In this document: positions 35,869 through 48,900 of the stretch, piece by piece
Numbering within the stretch: position 1 is the first letter of the stretch
Layout: every line of letters begins with the position of its first letter
Assembly: GCA_030562195.1 (NCBI GenBank)
Contig: CM060202.1
Location: forward strand, 5,952,001 to 6,016,000
DNA: 64,000 nt
DNA from: Nipponacmea schrenckii
Lineage: Eukaryota > Mollusca > Gastropoda > Lottiidae
Reading direction: 5' to 3'
The notes under the pieces: model-generated
Told to the model about the DNA's origin: nothing
The model's input: the letters and a program-made list of their open reading frames with translations, nothing else
Database searches by the model: none
Position numbers and translations under genes: made by a program

Positions 35869-38800
35869 ATGATGCTGGTTCTTTTCACATCTTTAATTTT
35901 TATTGGATCATCGTCTGGAGAGGTAAGTGTAGTAATATCAGTTTTTTTAATAACAATTTTCAAACCGCAAATAGATTATTGGTTGCTTTCGCAGGCACCC
36001 ATGTTTTCTGTAAGTTTGAGAGCAGACGTTGGCTGGTTTCGTAATGAATAAGGTTATAAGGAAAAGAGATAAAGCTTTGTTTCTTTACTTTTAAACGACA
36101 ACAGAAATTAGAAAATATTTATCAGAGGAGTTCGTTTGTAATATTAACTGCACCTTATTGTGCAGAAGAGTACGAACCAAGAATTCACTTATTACTTTCC
36201 ATTAAATTGTCAGAGTATCAGTTATAAAAAAGTTGGTTAATAGGTTGGTCGGTTCTGTTAATACACGCACTCCTCTCTCCCTTTCCAATCAAAAACTGTC
36301 AGACAGGATAATCGGTAGATTAAATGGTCATTTTCTGACATCATGAAATCAAAAAAATATTCCCCAACGTGTGTGTTGTTTGGATTGGCAGTAAACAATG
36401 GACAAGGTATTGTGTGCTACATGTTGTACAGTTTGAAGATTCCACGGCAGATAGACATATTATATAAGAATAGTCTTGTCATGTTATTGCATAGTGCATG
36501 GACTTTCTACATTAAACCATTTAATGCAGAAAAGTCCACTTCAAAATCATGTCACTTTCAACGCCTTTGCAAATATGTTCCCAATTTTTTTGTGTAAAAC
36601 AAAGACGAACAAAAGTTTCGTACGGACTTTATGCTACTATTTATAATGTTGGTTTAGACACGCTGTTGATTCTCGATAGATAAATAACTTCCATATTATA
36701 CTTAACGCCGACCATCTAGTTGTTAAGTAGACGTGTTGAGTACCTTGTGCTGCGGGGCGTTTAGAAATGACTTTCATGTCAAGCTTTTTTGCACCTTACT
36801 GAAAACATAAAAGAGTCCTATGGTATGTAGTACGAAATTGGTTTTAAGGGTGAACGTCGAAACTGCATCGCACTAGCACGTGGTAAGCTATTGCGTGCAT
36901 GACATTGACCGTGGCATCAGTTTACATTTTTTTATCTATTCCAAAATGCCTTATTAATGCATCAGAATCACAAAGGAGTAAAGACGGGAGTAGGCTTATA
37001 CATCACTCAAAGGAGAAAGAATATTGTGACCCTCTTAGTTCATAAAGAACCCAGTTGAAATCACTATAAAAAGGTGGGTGTATGCTTCTGTCCTGTCGAA
37101 ATAGCACACTGCATGGCGTTGCTCGTCTTAAATAACCCACAGGGTGCAGAATTGTAGGATGTAAAACTCCATCATTCATTGTAGTTTTTCTGTTTAATTC
37201 AAATAAAAGTCAAGACCTACTTTGAGTATCTTATCAATACATGATCTGCATGCATGATACATAGGAAATGAATTTTATTCTGGAAACTCCTACGGCCAAC
37301 ACTCTACACAACCATATCTGCCATTTTTCTCCACTAATACTTAGTCATAATTAAATATCATTTTACATTATTTTCATCAAGTAACATTTTCAGTACGTTT
37401 TCTTCGGAACAATGACAACTGGAGATACAAGTTGATTAAAGATGCTAAAAGATGTACGAAAAAGGAGCACACGAACATTTTTCCGGTATACGACAAAACG
37501 TTTTTTGGTCCCAACACCCCAACCACACCCCCTCTTTTTCATTTAAATAACGAATCCAAACAGAATTCAACTGACCATTCATAAAGAAGTGAAATAAATA
37601 GATATTTAAGGACTTGTACATGGATTGTGTAGAAAATATCACGATCTGATAATCGTGTGTCTCTTTGATAACCTACAGAAAAAAATGAAACGTTAATCTT
37701 GTTTTTTTTGTTTTAATTTGCTTTAAATATTCGAGCGATAACATGTGTGTTTGAGAAAGCTAATAAACTGATAATTGTTCAACTTAGTGTTGATGTAAAT
37801 AGACTACAATTAAACTAATGTACTATTGTATTGAGAGTGGACAAATATAGTACATAATTATGTCGTATGGCTTGTCAACTTTAAAAAGAATAGTTGTAGG
37901 CCTGCTAGTTTTTTCAACTGTGAATAGAATAGATGTAATAGGTTTGTCAACTGTAATAGAATAGTTTTACTAGGTTGTCACCTTTAGTACATCTATTGTA
38001 TTTACCAAACTGCAAACCTAGTACATCTATTCTGTTTAAATTAGAAAAACCTATTACATATTATATTGCATTTAAAGTTGGCAAACCAAATTACAAACCT
38101 GGAACATCTATTCTATTTAAAGGTGACAAACCATAATAAGACAAAACCTAGTACATCTATGGTATTTAAATTCGACAAACCTAGTACATCTATTGTATTT
38201 AAAAGTTGACAAACCTAGTACATCTATTCTATTTAAATTTGACAAACCTGGTACATTCATTCTATTTTAATGTTGACATACCTAGTACATCTATTCTATT
38301 TAAATTCGACAAACCAAATGACAAACCTAGTACATTTATTGTGTTTTAAGTTGACAAACTTAGTACATCTATTCTATTTAAATTCGACAAACCTGTTACA
38401 TTTATTGTATTTTAAGTTGACAAACCTAGTACATTTATTGTAGTTTAAGAAGACAAACCTAGTACATCTATTCTATTTAAATTCGACAAACCAAATGACA
38501 AACCTAGTACATCTATTCTATTTAAATTCGACAAACCTGTACATTTATTGTATTTTAAGTAGACAAACCTAGTACATTTATTGTAGTTTAAGAAGACAAA
38601 CCTAGTACATCTATTCTATTTAAATTCGACAAACCAAATGACAAACCTAGTACATCTATTCTATTTAAATTCGACAAACCTAGTACATTTATTGTATTTT
38701 AAGTTGACAAACCTAGTACATCTATTCTATTTAAAGTTAACAAACCTAGTACATTTATTGTATTTTAAGTTGACAAACCTAGTACATCTATTCTATTTAA

Positions 38801-41800
38801 ATTCGACAAACCAAGTACATTTATTGTAGTTTAAGTTGACAAACCTAGTACATCTATTCCATTTAAATTTCAACAAACCTAGTACATTTATTGTAGTTTA
38901 AGATGACAAACCTAGTAGATCTATTCAATTTAAATTTCGACAAACCTAGTACATTTATTCTATTTAAAGTTGACAAATCATGTGACAGACCTAGTACATC
39001 TATTGTATTGAACTTTTATTGTATTCGAAGTTGACAAATCTAGTATATATACATGAACGTCTATTGTTGGCAAACCTGGTACATCCATTGGGTGCTTTTG
39101 ATAGTCAGCTTTTTCTGCTTTCTCTACTTTCTAATTATCTTATTATCATATATATGCAATATATATATGTAAAATGTAGCCACAATGAAAAAGAGTTTGA
39201 ATTCTTTTTCACATGAAATACATATATTCAACCTATTTAAAAAAGAAGATCGTAAGTCAAAGTTCAAACACCAAAATTGCGTTATACATAAAGCGTGTCC
39301 ACAAGCCACCCTTGACCATTCAAAATGTTTAGTAGGGACATGGCTATATTCAAATTGAATGAACGATTTTTGTGAACGTTTCGAAATAGCACACGTAGGC
39401 GAACTCACTGAAATGGATAGACGGTCAGAACTAATTGCCATGCAGGGATATAGAAATATAATGTGTTAAGGCGCTGAAAACCACTGCGAAAAAAAGACAT
39501 CTTCTTAATTGTTATTCTGAAATATTGATGAACTAATTACGTAGGACTATAGATATGTATGAAATTTGTCTCAGATCAACACTGTAATTCGTTATTACTC
39601 CTCTGGACCGCGGAATGACCTTTCTGATTTCACCAGAAATTATATGATTACTCACGTAGATAGTCGGTTATTTTTAGACGAGGTGAGGTTCCGAGAGATG
39701 TTTTCCGAAAAAAAAATTATCAAAATTTTGGAAAAAATTTGTTCTTTCGAGATAAATGTATAAATACAGTAGATTTGAAATGGCAGATAAGAGCGTTTGT
39801 GCATTTGGTCGCAACATTGGCATTCTGTTCAGTTGAATAGTAGTATAATTTGCTAGATATAGCTAGGCTTTGGTGCAAATTTAAGTTATAAAGCTATTTT
39901 TTGTGAAAATATGTCCAATATCTCTATAAATGTGACATAAAATATATATTATTGTCTTAGAAATTTTCATAAGCTAGAACGAGAAATGTCATAAAGTACA
40001 AAATAATTATGAAACTTGCTTAAGTATGATTTCTTTTTACAATTCTTATTTTCGATAATTAAGATTTCTCTGAGAAATGATTTTCTATGAGTATGATTTC
40101 TCTGAGAAATGATTTTGTAGAAGTGTGATTTCTCTGAAATATTACTTTTTTTGAATATTTCTCGGAGATGTGATTTTCTATATAGCATGAGTTCTCTGAG
40201 AAATGATTTTTTTAGAACTATGATTACTCTGTATAATGATTTTCTAAAAAGTATGATTTCTCTGATATACGTGATTTTTCTGAGAAATGTTTTTTTCTAA
40301 AATTAGATTTTTCTGATATACGATTTTCTAGAACTATGATTACTTTGAGTAATGATTTTCTAAAATGTACTATTTCTCTGATATACATGATTTTTCTGAG
40401 AAATGTTTTTTCTAAAAATAAGATTTCTCTGATATACGTTTTTCTAGAACTATTATTACTTTGAGTAATGATTTTCTAAAATGTACTATTTCTCTGATAT
40501 CCGTGATTTTTCTGAGAAATGATTTTTCTAAAAATAAGATTTCTCTGATATACGATTTTCTAGAACTATGATTACTCTGTGTAATGATTTTTTTAAAAGT
40601 ATGATTTCTCTAAGATATGATTTTCTATAAGTAGGGTCTACGATTTCTCTGAGAAGTGATTTTTATTAGTATATTTTCTCTGAGATGAAAGTATGATGTC
40701 TATGAGATATTTCTATAAGTATTTTTGGCCTGAGATATAATTTTCTATAAACATGAACTGCCCAAGATAGATATGGTTATTTGCTTGTTATTGGTTGCGT
40801 GTGATATGATGCATTAGTCCTGTAATAGTGTGAGCATGATTTGTCTCGGAGTTAGTGAAAGAATGATTCTTGTGGGAGACCATCAGTTTCTATGGAGTAT
40901 GGTTTCTCCATATTTGATGGAATATTGTCTGTGGCCAGAATCGATGTTCAATACATGTTGTTATGATTTGTACACTTCACTTCTTAATATAGTTTTCGTG
41001 GTAAAAACATCCGTAACACACCAAGCTGTGGCTGTGTTTATCACATGTATAATTCCTTTTATCTTTAATTAAGATTTGGCGAATAGTTCCTACAGACTGG
41101 TTTCAATTTTTTGAAACTTTTCATACCATTTGCTGAAGAAAAGTTTTATAATCAGATTATTTTTTTTTTAAATCTAGATTCTAACTTAACTAAGTTAAAG
41201 ATATTTTCAGGTTATATTAGTCTCAGATGTCCTTGTTTGAAAGAATTTGGCCATCTATAAAATTCAGTTCATTCGATAATTAGATTTTGTACTTCTCTCA
41301 CTTGGACATAAAGCAGAGCTGGTATAATTTACAACCAGAAACTAATCAAATCTTTCTTTTATTTTCCAGAAAACTGTAGAGATTCTTTCAAGTACGGCTA
41401 TAAACCGTGATACAACACCTGTCACTTCGAGTCTGATTTCAGAAAACAAATTGCAAGGAAACTCGAAAAATTCGGATTCGCATCACAATAAATTGGAAAA
41501 TTGGAATAAAATCAGCGATGGTAACCATCACAAAATAACCAAGCGGAATTCTCTCTCTCATGATAATGAAATTGGTTTCTATTCCAAATTAATTAAAGAC
41601 TTGCAGGAATTGATTGATAGGGAGCAGGACTTTTTCCCAGATGAAAAACGTTACTTCGGACGATATCTCAGTTCAAATCATTTAATTAAATCATTGAATG
41701 GAATGAAATGGGCTGATCGAGATTCCCAGATTGCTAAACACTTTGGATTATTGCGACCGAGAAGATCAACTGACAAATCTACTGGCGACAGTTCCCAGCT

Positions 41801-42209
41801 AGGTGATAGAAATGTTGGAGATGATAGATACATCATGAATACTGTACGAGATATGCTTAATCAAAAATCAGACCATAATAAAAACATTGACTCTGATGAA
41901 AGTTCAGTCGATTCTAATCTACCAGGAAAGCGATTTTTCGGGCGCGTCAGGAATTCAAATTATATTTTGTCGAAACAACGATTGGGTGATGACATTAAGG
42001 AGCTGTTGAAGAATCACTGGAAAACCAACTGGACTAAAAGAATTGCCGACATTGCTGGTAAAGCAAAGCAGAGTAACCTTCCAGATGAACTTTCTTTACC
42101 TAAAAAACGGTTCCAAGTTGATCTCGATTACTCTTTCCTGTGGTCACTGATGATGAATAAGGATAAAGAAGCAGCAGAACGGGCACTCAAGATGTACATG
42201 AACCCTTAA
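35869..42209 (+). CDS. Probable neuropeptide or peptide-hormone precursor
   Basis: Two exons, join(35869..35922, 41370..42209), phase 0, 297 residues. Exon 1 encodes only a signal peptide, MMLVLFTSLIFIGSSSGE, before a strong donor (GAG|GTAAGTGT). Exon 2 follows ATTTTCCAG. No cysteine appears in the mature part. Dibasic sites suited to prohormone convertases: KR 76-77, KR 111-112, RR 149-150, GKR 204-206, KR 241-242, KKR 263-265. Two of the products begin alike (KR-YFGRYLSSN at 113, KR-FFGRVRNSN at 207). The last 32-residue piece after KKR begins FQVDLDYSF. Acidic Asp/Ser-rich spacers lie between. GKR at 204 would give an amidated C-terminus. I cannot match it to a named family. AATAAA at 42250-42255 lies about 40 bases after the stop. 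The exon 1 link rests on phase, splice sites and the expected signal-peptide architecture. Confidence 0.72.
36380..36570 (+). mobile_element. SINE relic
   Basis: The segment with TGTGCTACATGTTGTACAG, AAGATTCCACGGCAG, TTGCATAGTGCATGG and TTTAATGCAGAA parallels, in order, the body of the SINE near 49.2-49.56 kb (TGTGCTACAGGCTGTGCACG, AAGATCCCTCGACAG, TTGCACACTGCATGG, AGGTGCAGAA). It is strongly diverged. It lies in the prohormone intron. Confidence 0.45.
37040..37175 (+). mobile_element. SINE 3'-part relic
   Basis: CAGTTGAAATC, then GCACACTGCATGGCGTTGC, GGGTGCAGAATTGTAGGATG and TAAAACTCCAT closely follow the 3' half of the SINE at 49.2 kb in the same order. The tRNA-like head is missing. It lies in the prohormone intron. 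Confidence 0.6.
37900..39080. repeat. 33-34-bp minisatellite
   Basis: More than 30 imperfect copies of GACAAACCTAGTACATCTAT followed by TCTATTTAAATTC, alternating with a variant carrying TTTATTGTATTTTAAGTT. Some variants add CAAATGACAAACC. Non-coding, in the prohormone intron. Confidence 0.93.
40030..40760. repeat. Tandem array with about 118-bp higher-order unit
   Basis: Short units around GATTTCTCTGAGAAATGATT. From about 40215 to 40580 they are arranged in three blocks of about 118 bp, each with TCTAGAACTATGATTACT, TAATGATTTTCTAAAA, TCTCTGATATACGTGATTTT and a TAAGATTTCTCTGATA-type part. The ends are more diverged. It lies in the prohormone intron, about 600 bp before exon 2. Confidence 0.85.
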
Positions 42210-42259
42210 AAATTTCCACATGTGCTAAATACCCATTACAAAAGATTCCAATAAACATA

Positions 42260-44090
42260 CCGCAATTAAGTTATTAGCTTTTGGAACTCTCCAAAAGTCA
42301 AGTGATGCAGAGTTGAAAAACCCAAATGTAGAGTAGCATTAGAAATTACAGAAGATTTGACATAATTCATCTCGATGCCGCCCTAAATTGTGACCCTTAT
42401 AGTGGAAAGTGGCGGCGCCAGCCTTCTGGAACTCGTGGTAAAAAATATCTGGCTTTATTTGGGGGCAACAAGACGCAACTTTAGGTTCAGATTCCAAACA
42501 CAGAAGTGCTATAGAAGAAGCATAGTCGCATGTCCTTCTTAGAGGGTTACCATAAAGTACAATTTTACAAAAATAATATTTTTATTATTTTTTTTTTGTA
42601 CATCTGTCAAGAAATTTCATAGGCTAAAATCTATTCACCAAGCTGACATTCATATTTAGTATAACAGTAAGCCTTACTTTGGATACACTGTCAGGTATTT
42701 TACTTATGAATAAAACCAAGAACTAACTGAATTTTAATAAAAATTCATGTACGCCATTACACAAGACCAATGCAACTGTTCGGATTCTTTCAATGAATAG
42801 ATCGACTACCCTTGATAGACCAAGCGACAAAGCTCGTTTGCGTATCATCAATTTTCGGTGGTTCGGAGTTTTTTTTTTTTTTTATCAGGGCCATATTGCT
42901 GTATGTACGTTCAGCTCCCGTTGTACTGCCAGGCAATGTCAAAACAATTTGAGTAGATTAAAGGTTTCAGTAAAGGCCAATCTGGTGGTTTCAAATAATT
43001 ATAGAAGTCTATCACCGAAATAAAAACTTTCACAGCATGTTTACTATGATCAAGCATTTTGTTTTATCTGTTTGAGTTGAAGTTTGATACCTTCATGATT
43101 GAGTCCTTTAGTGTTTCATTATGGATACCGCTTGATCACTGTTCATAGGGTTTTCGCGACTTACAGACACCCCACGCATTAATTGCACATTTTGGTCACA
43201 GAATCCTTTTCCAACACAATAGTTTTTAAGTTTAACTGAAAAATTTTTTAAAACGATCTAAAAAAACGCATATACGATTTCATCGTGCTAACCTATCATT
43301 CCAACATAGACGCCTAAAATAATGACCTATCATTACAAACTTCAATTTTTTCTTATTGAATATCAAGCCAACTTAGCCAAGATTGCATCAAATATACTAA
43401 CCCATCAACATTTTCGTTGAATACCATGATAATCTAACGACTATTTTGAATATCATACTAAAGGCTAGGGAAAACTGACCGATATTTTGACTGAACGCCA
43501 TATTTTTTTCTCGGTATTATTGGTTTCTCTACAATTAAGTACAATCCATAATCAAGATACTGTGGGTGTAACAGGAAAACTGAATAGCAATCGATATTAC
43601 GCCCACCACAAATAGAGATATGTGGGTGTATAATAATGCTGAATGTAATTGGTTAAGTGACTCACTTCTTAATAACATTATTAATTGACCTAAACGTTAA
43701 TTAATGAGTGAATTTTCTTTAAAATATAATCTAAATCTTTGGAAATACGTGAGTTATACATGACTTTTATCCGCCAATTTACATGAGGGTAATAACAAAT
43801 AGGATAATACTAGCAGTCTATACTACTGCGATTGGACCCTTTCCATCTTTCCAATAGTAGTTAAATTAAAGCACTTTCTTATGAAAGATATTTGGAACCT
43901 TATTTCGTTTTTTGTCATCCATATCTGTAGTCAGAATGAAGATTCAACAATTAGGTACGGGTGCAATGAAATAAAAATAAATGGTCGTATTCTAAAAAAT
44001 ATATCTAAACTAAGTCAACTGAATCAACATGTGCTTCTCAGGAATTGAATGTTATGAATGGTGTCTAGGGAGCCAGAAACACATATAATT
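42260..44090. other. Intergenic, no recognised gene
   Basis: AT-rich; open frames are short and show no domain. Part of the stretch around 43500-43640 has TGTGGGTGTA repeated twice with no clear structure. Confidence 0.4.
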
Positions 44091-44099
44091 GTGGCTTAA

Positions 44100-44655
44100 A
44101 GGGGCAGTATGCAAAATTTTCATTTAAAAAACGTGGTTACAATTCCTGAGTATATTTCTAAGATATGCTATTTACATCTATATGTATCTTCTAGATCAAA
44201 CTAAATATGTTTTATATCAGGACACAATTATATGGATAACAACTACTTTATTAAATAATTTGCGACGTTTCAACGAGGATGCTCCCGTCTTTATCAAGCA
44301 ATGATCATTGCTTGATAAAGACGGGAGCATCCTCGTTGAAACGTCGCAAATTATTTAATAAAGTAGTTGTTATCCATATAATTGTGTCCTGATATATATT
44401 CTTCAACTACTAAATGCCACTTAAGGAAGTAAATATGTTTTAAATTAAAAGGGCTAATTTGATTAAAAACGGAGCATAAACTAGGTTTGGTACTCGGCTT
44501 CATACAGCCTCTATATTTTTAGTTGAAATCTTTAGAATACGTAGGTGACAATTATTTCTCTACCATTAACCATAAGGACACAATATTGGTGTACAGTTTT
44601 CATTAATTTGAGAAAAACAAAAATTTCGACGTACGAAAAAGACCATAATGCCCCT
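44100..44655. mobile_element. MITE-like element containing a perfect palindrome
   Basis: The left end TTAA|AGGGGCAGTATG (TTAA at 44096-44099) is matched inverted at the right end by CATAATGCCCCT|TCAA. Its architecture is like that of the elements at 27.25 and 46.72 kb, with terminal AGGG and TTAA or a one-base variant. The interior carries the 184-bp palindrome listed separately. No coding capacity. Confidence 0.55.
44213..44396. repeat. Perfect 184-bp palindrome (two 92-bp arms, no spacer)
   Basis: I compared the arms base by base: 44213-44304 and 44305-44396 are exact reverse complements, centred on ATGATCAT. Each arm reads outward TTGATAAAGACGGGAG, CATCCTCGTTGAAACG, TCGCAAATTATTTAATAAAG and on to ATTGTGTCCTGATA. 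The TTGATAA...TGAAACG arrangement matches the tail of the Penelope-like element at 52.2 and 55.0 kb. It may be two inverted retroelement ends or a fold-back assembly artefact. Confidence 0.9.
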
Positions 44656-45364
44656 TCAAGAAGATAAAGAATATTTCAAAATCACAAATAAGTATAATAT
44701 TTTATTATTAAAAATACTATACGAAATTAAATATTATAAACAAATACTACATGAAATTAAATATCAAGTACAATGGTCAACAATTAATATAGAAACAAAT
44801 ACTATATATTTACTCGCATGACAAATAGGCATCTGATATTCCGTAAGTTTATAAATACGGTCGACTATTATTACTTCCCGAAATATAATATATTAGCCTC
44901 TGATAGTTGATATCAGAAAAAAATCGTAAGCATTCTCGATATTGAATGGATTCAAAAGAGTTTTATTTAGACCTGACATTTTAAAGCAATTAGTATAAGT
45001 ATTCATGTCGAATTCCCGTCCAATATCTGCGGTTCCTTTGTTTATAGATAACTAAAGCTTATGACAACACAAATTGGTATTTTAATTCAAAATGCGATAG
45101 TGACTTCATATCTTTGTTTTTCTTAAATTTTGATACCATAAGCATCAACTGAATAGGTAAATGGTGCAAATATTTATGTTGCTGATACATTAATGTGTGA
45201 ATGTATAAAAACCTAGACATGTTTAAATTCCTTTAATTAAACCATTATGAATATATTTGAAATTGAAACAGTTATTAACACGTATATAACTAGTAGAATC
45301 TTTCAATAATATGAATATATATATATATATGAAGTGAAATTGATAAAAATGAAGAATTAAAAGA

Positions 45365-45735
45365 ACGATGTCGGTCAGCTTCATAGAAACAGTAATTGTG
45401 GCTTTATCTGTCAGCTTCATAGAAACAGTATTAATGACTTAATCTGGCAGATTCATAGAAACAGTATTTATGATTTAATCTGTCAGCTTCATAGAAACAG
45501 TATTAATGACTTAATCTGTCAGCTTCATAGAAACAGTATTAATGACTTAATCTGTCAGCTTCATAGAAACAGTATTTGAGGATTAATCTGTTAGCTTCAT
45601 AGAAACAGAATTTATGACTAAATCTGTCAGCTTCATAGAAGCAGTATTTGCGGCTTGATCTGTCAGCTTCATAGAAACAGTATTTATGACTTAATTTGTC
45701 AGCTTCATAGAAACAGTTTTTGTGACTTAATATTT
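45365..45735. repeat. 36-bp minisatellite next to the P450 3' end
   Basis: About ten copies of CTTCATAGAAACAGTATTAA followed by TGACTTAATCTGTCAG. The unit length is a multiple of three, so a minus-strand frame reads through as repeated CFYEADR motifs. It has no start context or splice link to the P450 gene, and I treat it as non-coding. Confidence 0.9.
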
Positions 45736-45934
45736 CCATTGTTGATCATTATATACGTTTTTATTGATATTGATTATTTCATTAATGTCGGGATAATTAT
45801 TTCAAGTAAGTGAGTAAAATGCTTTTCATAACACATCACATTTTCTCGATTTTTTCACATTTTTGTTTCCTACTCATTACGACCATAAAATAGTTGTTCA
45901 ATATGTACCTTGTAACTTAACAGATACTCTTGTT

Positions 45935-48900
45935 TTAACTATTGATCAATGTAGCCTTTAACTTTAAAGATGGATTAGGTCGCATTGTAATGGCTTGTTT
46001 CTTGCTATACTTTATGTCTGGCAACAGCTCAAAATGAAATTCCTTCAACATCATAGCTAATACAACTTTCATTTCCAATAGAGCAAATTTATAACCAATA
46101 CACATTCTGGTACCTGCTATAAATGGTAAATAGGAATAAGGGTAGATTTTGCTCTCATCTTGAAATCTTTCTGGAATGAATTCTTCTGGATCTGACCAAT
46201 ATTTCGGATTCCTGAAGAAAACAGAAATAACAATGAATAGCATTGAATACAGTGGATTTCAGTTTAGAATTTTGCAGGAGTTTCCACTTTATAAAAAGAA
46301 AATGACCTTTTTATGATTTATACTATTTCACTAATAATAAACAATAGTTCTTAACTTGTCCAATCAAGCGATAATATCACCATTTGACAATCTTAACTTG
46401 ATTTTTGAACCTGTTATCAAGGATGTAACTTTCTATTAACAAATTTTCATAAATATATATAAATGTATATCACATAAAAGTTGCTAATAATTTTTACAAA
46501 TATACTCAAGACAAATTCATAACAAAACTGTTTTCAAACAAAATATTTTTAGAAAAACTGTTAAAATTTCGAAATAGACCATTTAGCAGGTTCAACAGAA
46601 ATTATAAATAGATAATTGTGAGAGAAACAGGAAAATTACAATCTCTCTATGAACAATACACACCACATAACTGATTGTGACAATAATTTACTGGTATCAC
46701 TCACATAAAAGGGATTATTTAAAGGGATAATAGGCGTTAGAATACACTCATCCTACGGCTTCTATTTGTGTTTAATATTGACTATTAGTTAAATAAGTAT
46801 GCATCCCGCACTTTACCAAATTTTAAAAGAGACAATAAAAATATATATACGGAATTTTAAAAAAAAGTGAGCCAGCGACGATTCCATTCACTTTGAGAAT
46901 AAAAGCGTCTGGTAAATCAACTCTAAAACATCATTGTGCAATTCAACAGTAGGGTTCAAGGATGCGTGAAAACCCACATGTTAGAGTTACTTCCCTTTAT
47001 ATTTACACAATTTGAAATTCGCTGAATGGAAGTATTAAGCATTTTATAATTAACTACTTGATTGTGTGGATTTATCCGATAATAGAGGGATATTGATGCA
47101 TAGGTATGACACCAGGTAAGTCCACTGATGGGAACATACTGTTATTGTCCAAATTTGAGTGAAATTAAATTTTTATGTTCCTTCTACCACCTATTATCCC
47201 TTTAAGAATATCATATTAAGATGAATAAATATAGAATGCTGTAGGTGATGTAGCAAATAAAGGTATATCTAAAAGATTGGCTATACCACCAGCAGAACTG
47301 AAACAATCATATGTTATGTTGATACAGCACATGTCATCATTTGTTTGTAACTACACACTGACAAAACTCATTTGTTACAAACATTTGGAGATTAATTAAT
47401 TGTAACAAAACACAAACTTAATGTTAATAACATTCACTGACAATTATCCTATTTATAACTGACATAACTCATTTGTAACAAACAAATTAACATCACTTAC
47501 TTTATCACTTCATACCGATATAAATTATTAACCATGTTTCCACTTGGCCAAAAAGCCAGTTTTAAGCTAGCTTTTCTGCGTTTCCACTTGGGGCCAAATG
47601 AAAGCTTGCTTTAAAGCTGGCTTTTTAAATAAAAGGAAATGCAAAAAGCCGGCTTTTTCTCAGTCGGCAATAGAGAAGTACTACTTTTACGGTCTCAAGC
47701 GCAACATCGGTAGTTTTGTACACCGCGACATGTCAATAGTGTGCCACTTTTTTGATCGAGACTAAAGTGGTTCGGGAACCAGATAAACTCAGTGGAAACA
47801 CAGCTTTTTCGACAATAAAGCTGTCTTTAAAGCTAGCTTTACTTCACAATTCTAAGTGGAAAAGCAGTTATAGTTCCAGTCGAAAGACCAGAAAACCAAA
47901 AAGAAACAATTGAGTAATATCATTATAAGTAGATTGCTTCGACACAATACAAACCTTTGTAAAGCACCAACTTGTATATTCAAAACTGTTCCCTTGGGAA
48001 TAAAATGACCACATAAAGTATCATCTTTCATAGCTTGACGAAACGTCATAGGTGCTGGTGGATATAATCTGAAAGAAATAACATGTTTAATATTCTACCT
48101 TTTTCCTTATTTACACTAATGAAGACAAATACTTCTATGTGACATTCACAGTGAATCTATTCTTCAGCTGAACAAAGTTTTTGTCAGTAGTTATTTTATG
48201 GTGGTGAAAACTTTATGAGTTATCAGATATTGTTTTTTATTTAGAAATTTACTCTTATAATCATTTCTAAATGGTGATATAGATATATAGATAAATTCTT
48301 CTGGATGTTTAACCTTGTTTGACCCATGATAATATCTTTTAATACAATATAAGAAATACGTTTTATGAATAAAATTAATTAAAAGCAACTGTTAAGACAA
48401 GCATTTCATTCTCAACCTACCTAAGTGTCTCTTTTAAGCATAAATTTAAATAAGACATTTGATCTATTTGTTCAGCTGTAATTGGTTCATCATCAGATGG
48501 TAAAACTGACTGCACCTCATCATGTAGTCTCTTCTGTATCTCAGGATATTTAGCCATTTGTAATAAAAACCAGGACATTCCAGTACTGACAGTCTTTAAA
48601 TAGAAGTTTTTAGAATTATATATTCCAATTAAACAAAAACATATTCATGGAGAAATTGTTGTTCTTAAAAAGATGGTGTTAATGTTGCACTAACAACCAT
48701 GTACAGTTAGGTATTCCTTGTGGCCATGTTAAAGGGATAAAGTGGTTTACTTAAAATGTTAATGTATCCAGGACACTGATGAAAAAATTACAGTTACTGC
48801 AATTCCATTCAAACTTAGCCTCTTTTGACATCACGATGCCATCAAAACTTATTTTTAGTGATACTTTAGGAAACACAGACATCTGACTGAAAATTGTAAA

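Noticed and set aside
38638..38829. Plus-strand repeat protein with TNLVHLFYL units
   Set aside because: By-product of the 33-bp minisatellite; it breaks down as soon as unit length varies.
39124..39441. 105-residue minus-strand open frame
   Set aside because: It lies in the prohormone intron next to the minisatellite, with no domain or homology that I recognise.
45539..45739. Minus-strand repeat protein with CFYEADR units
   Set aside because: By-product of the 36-bp minisatellite, with no link to a neighbouring exon.
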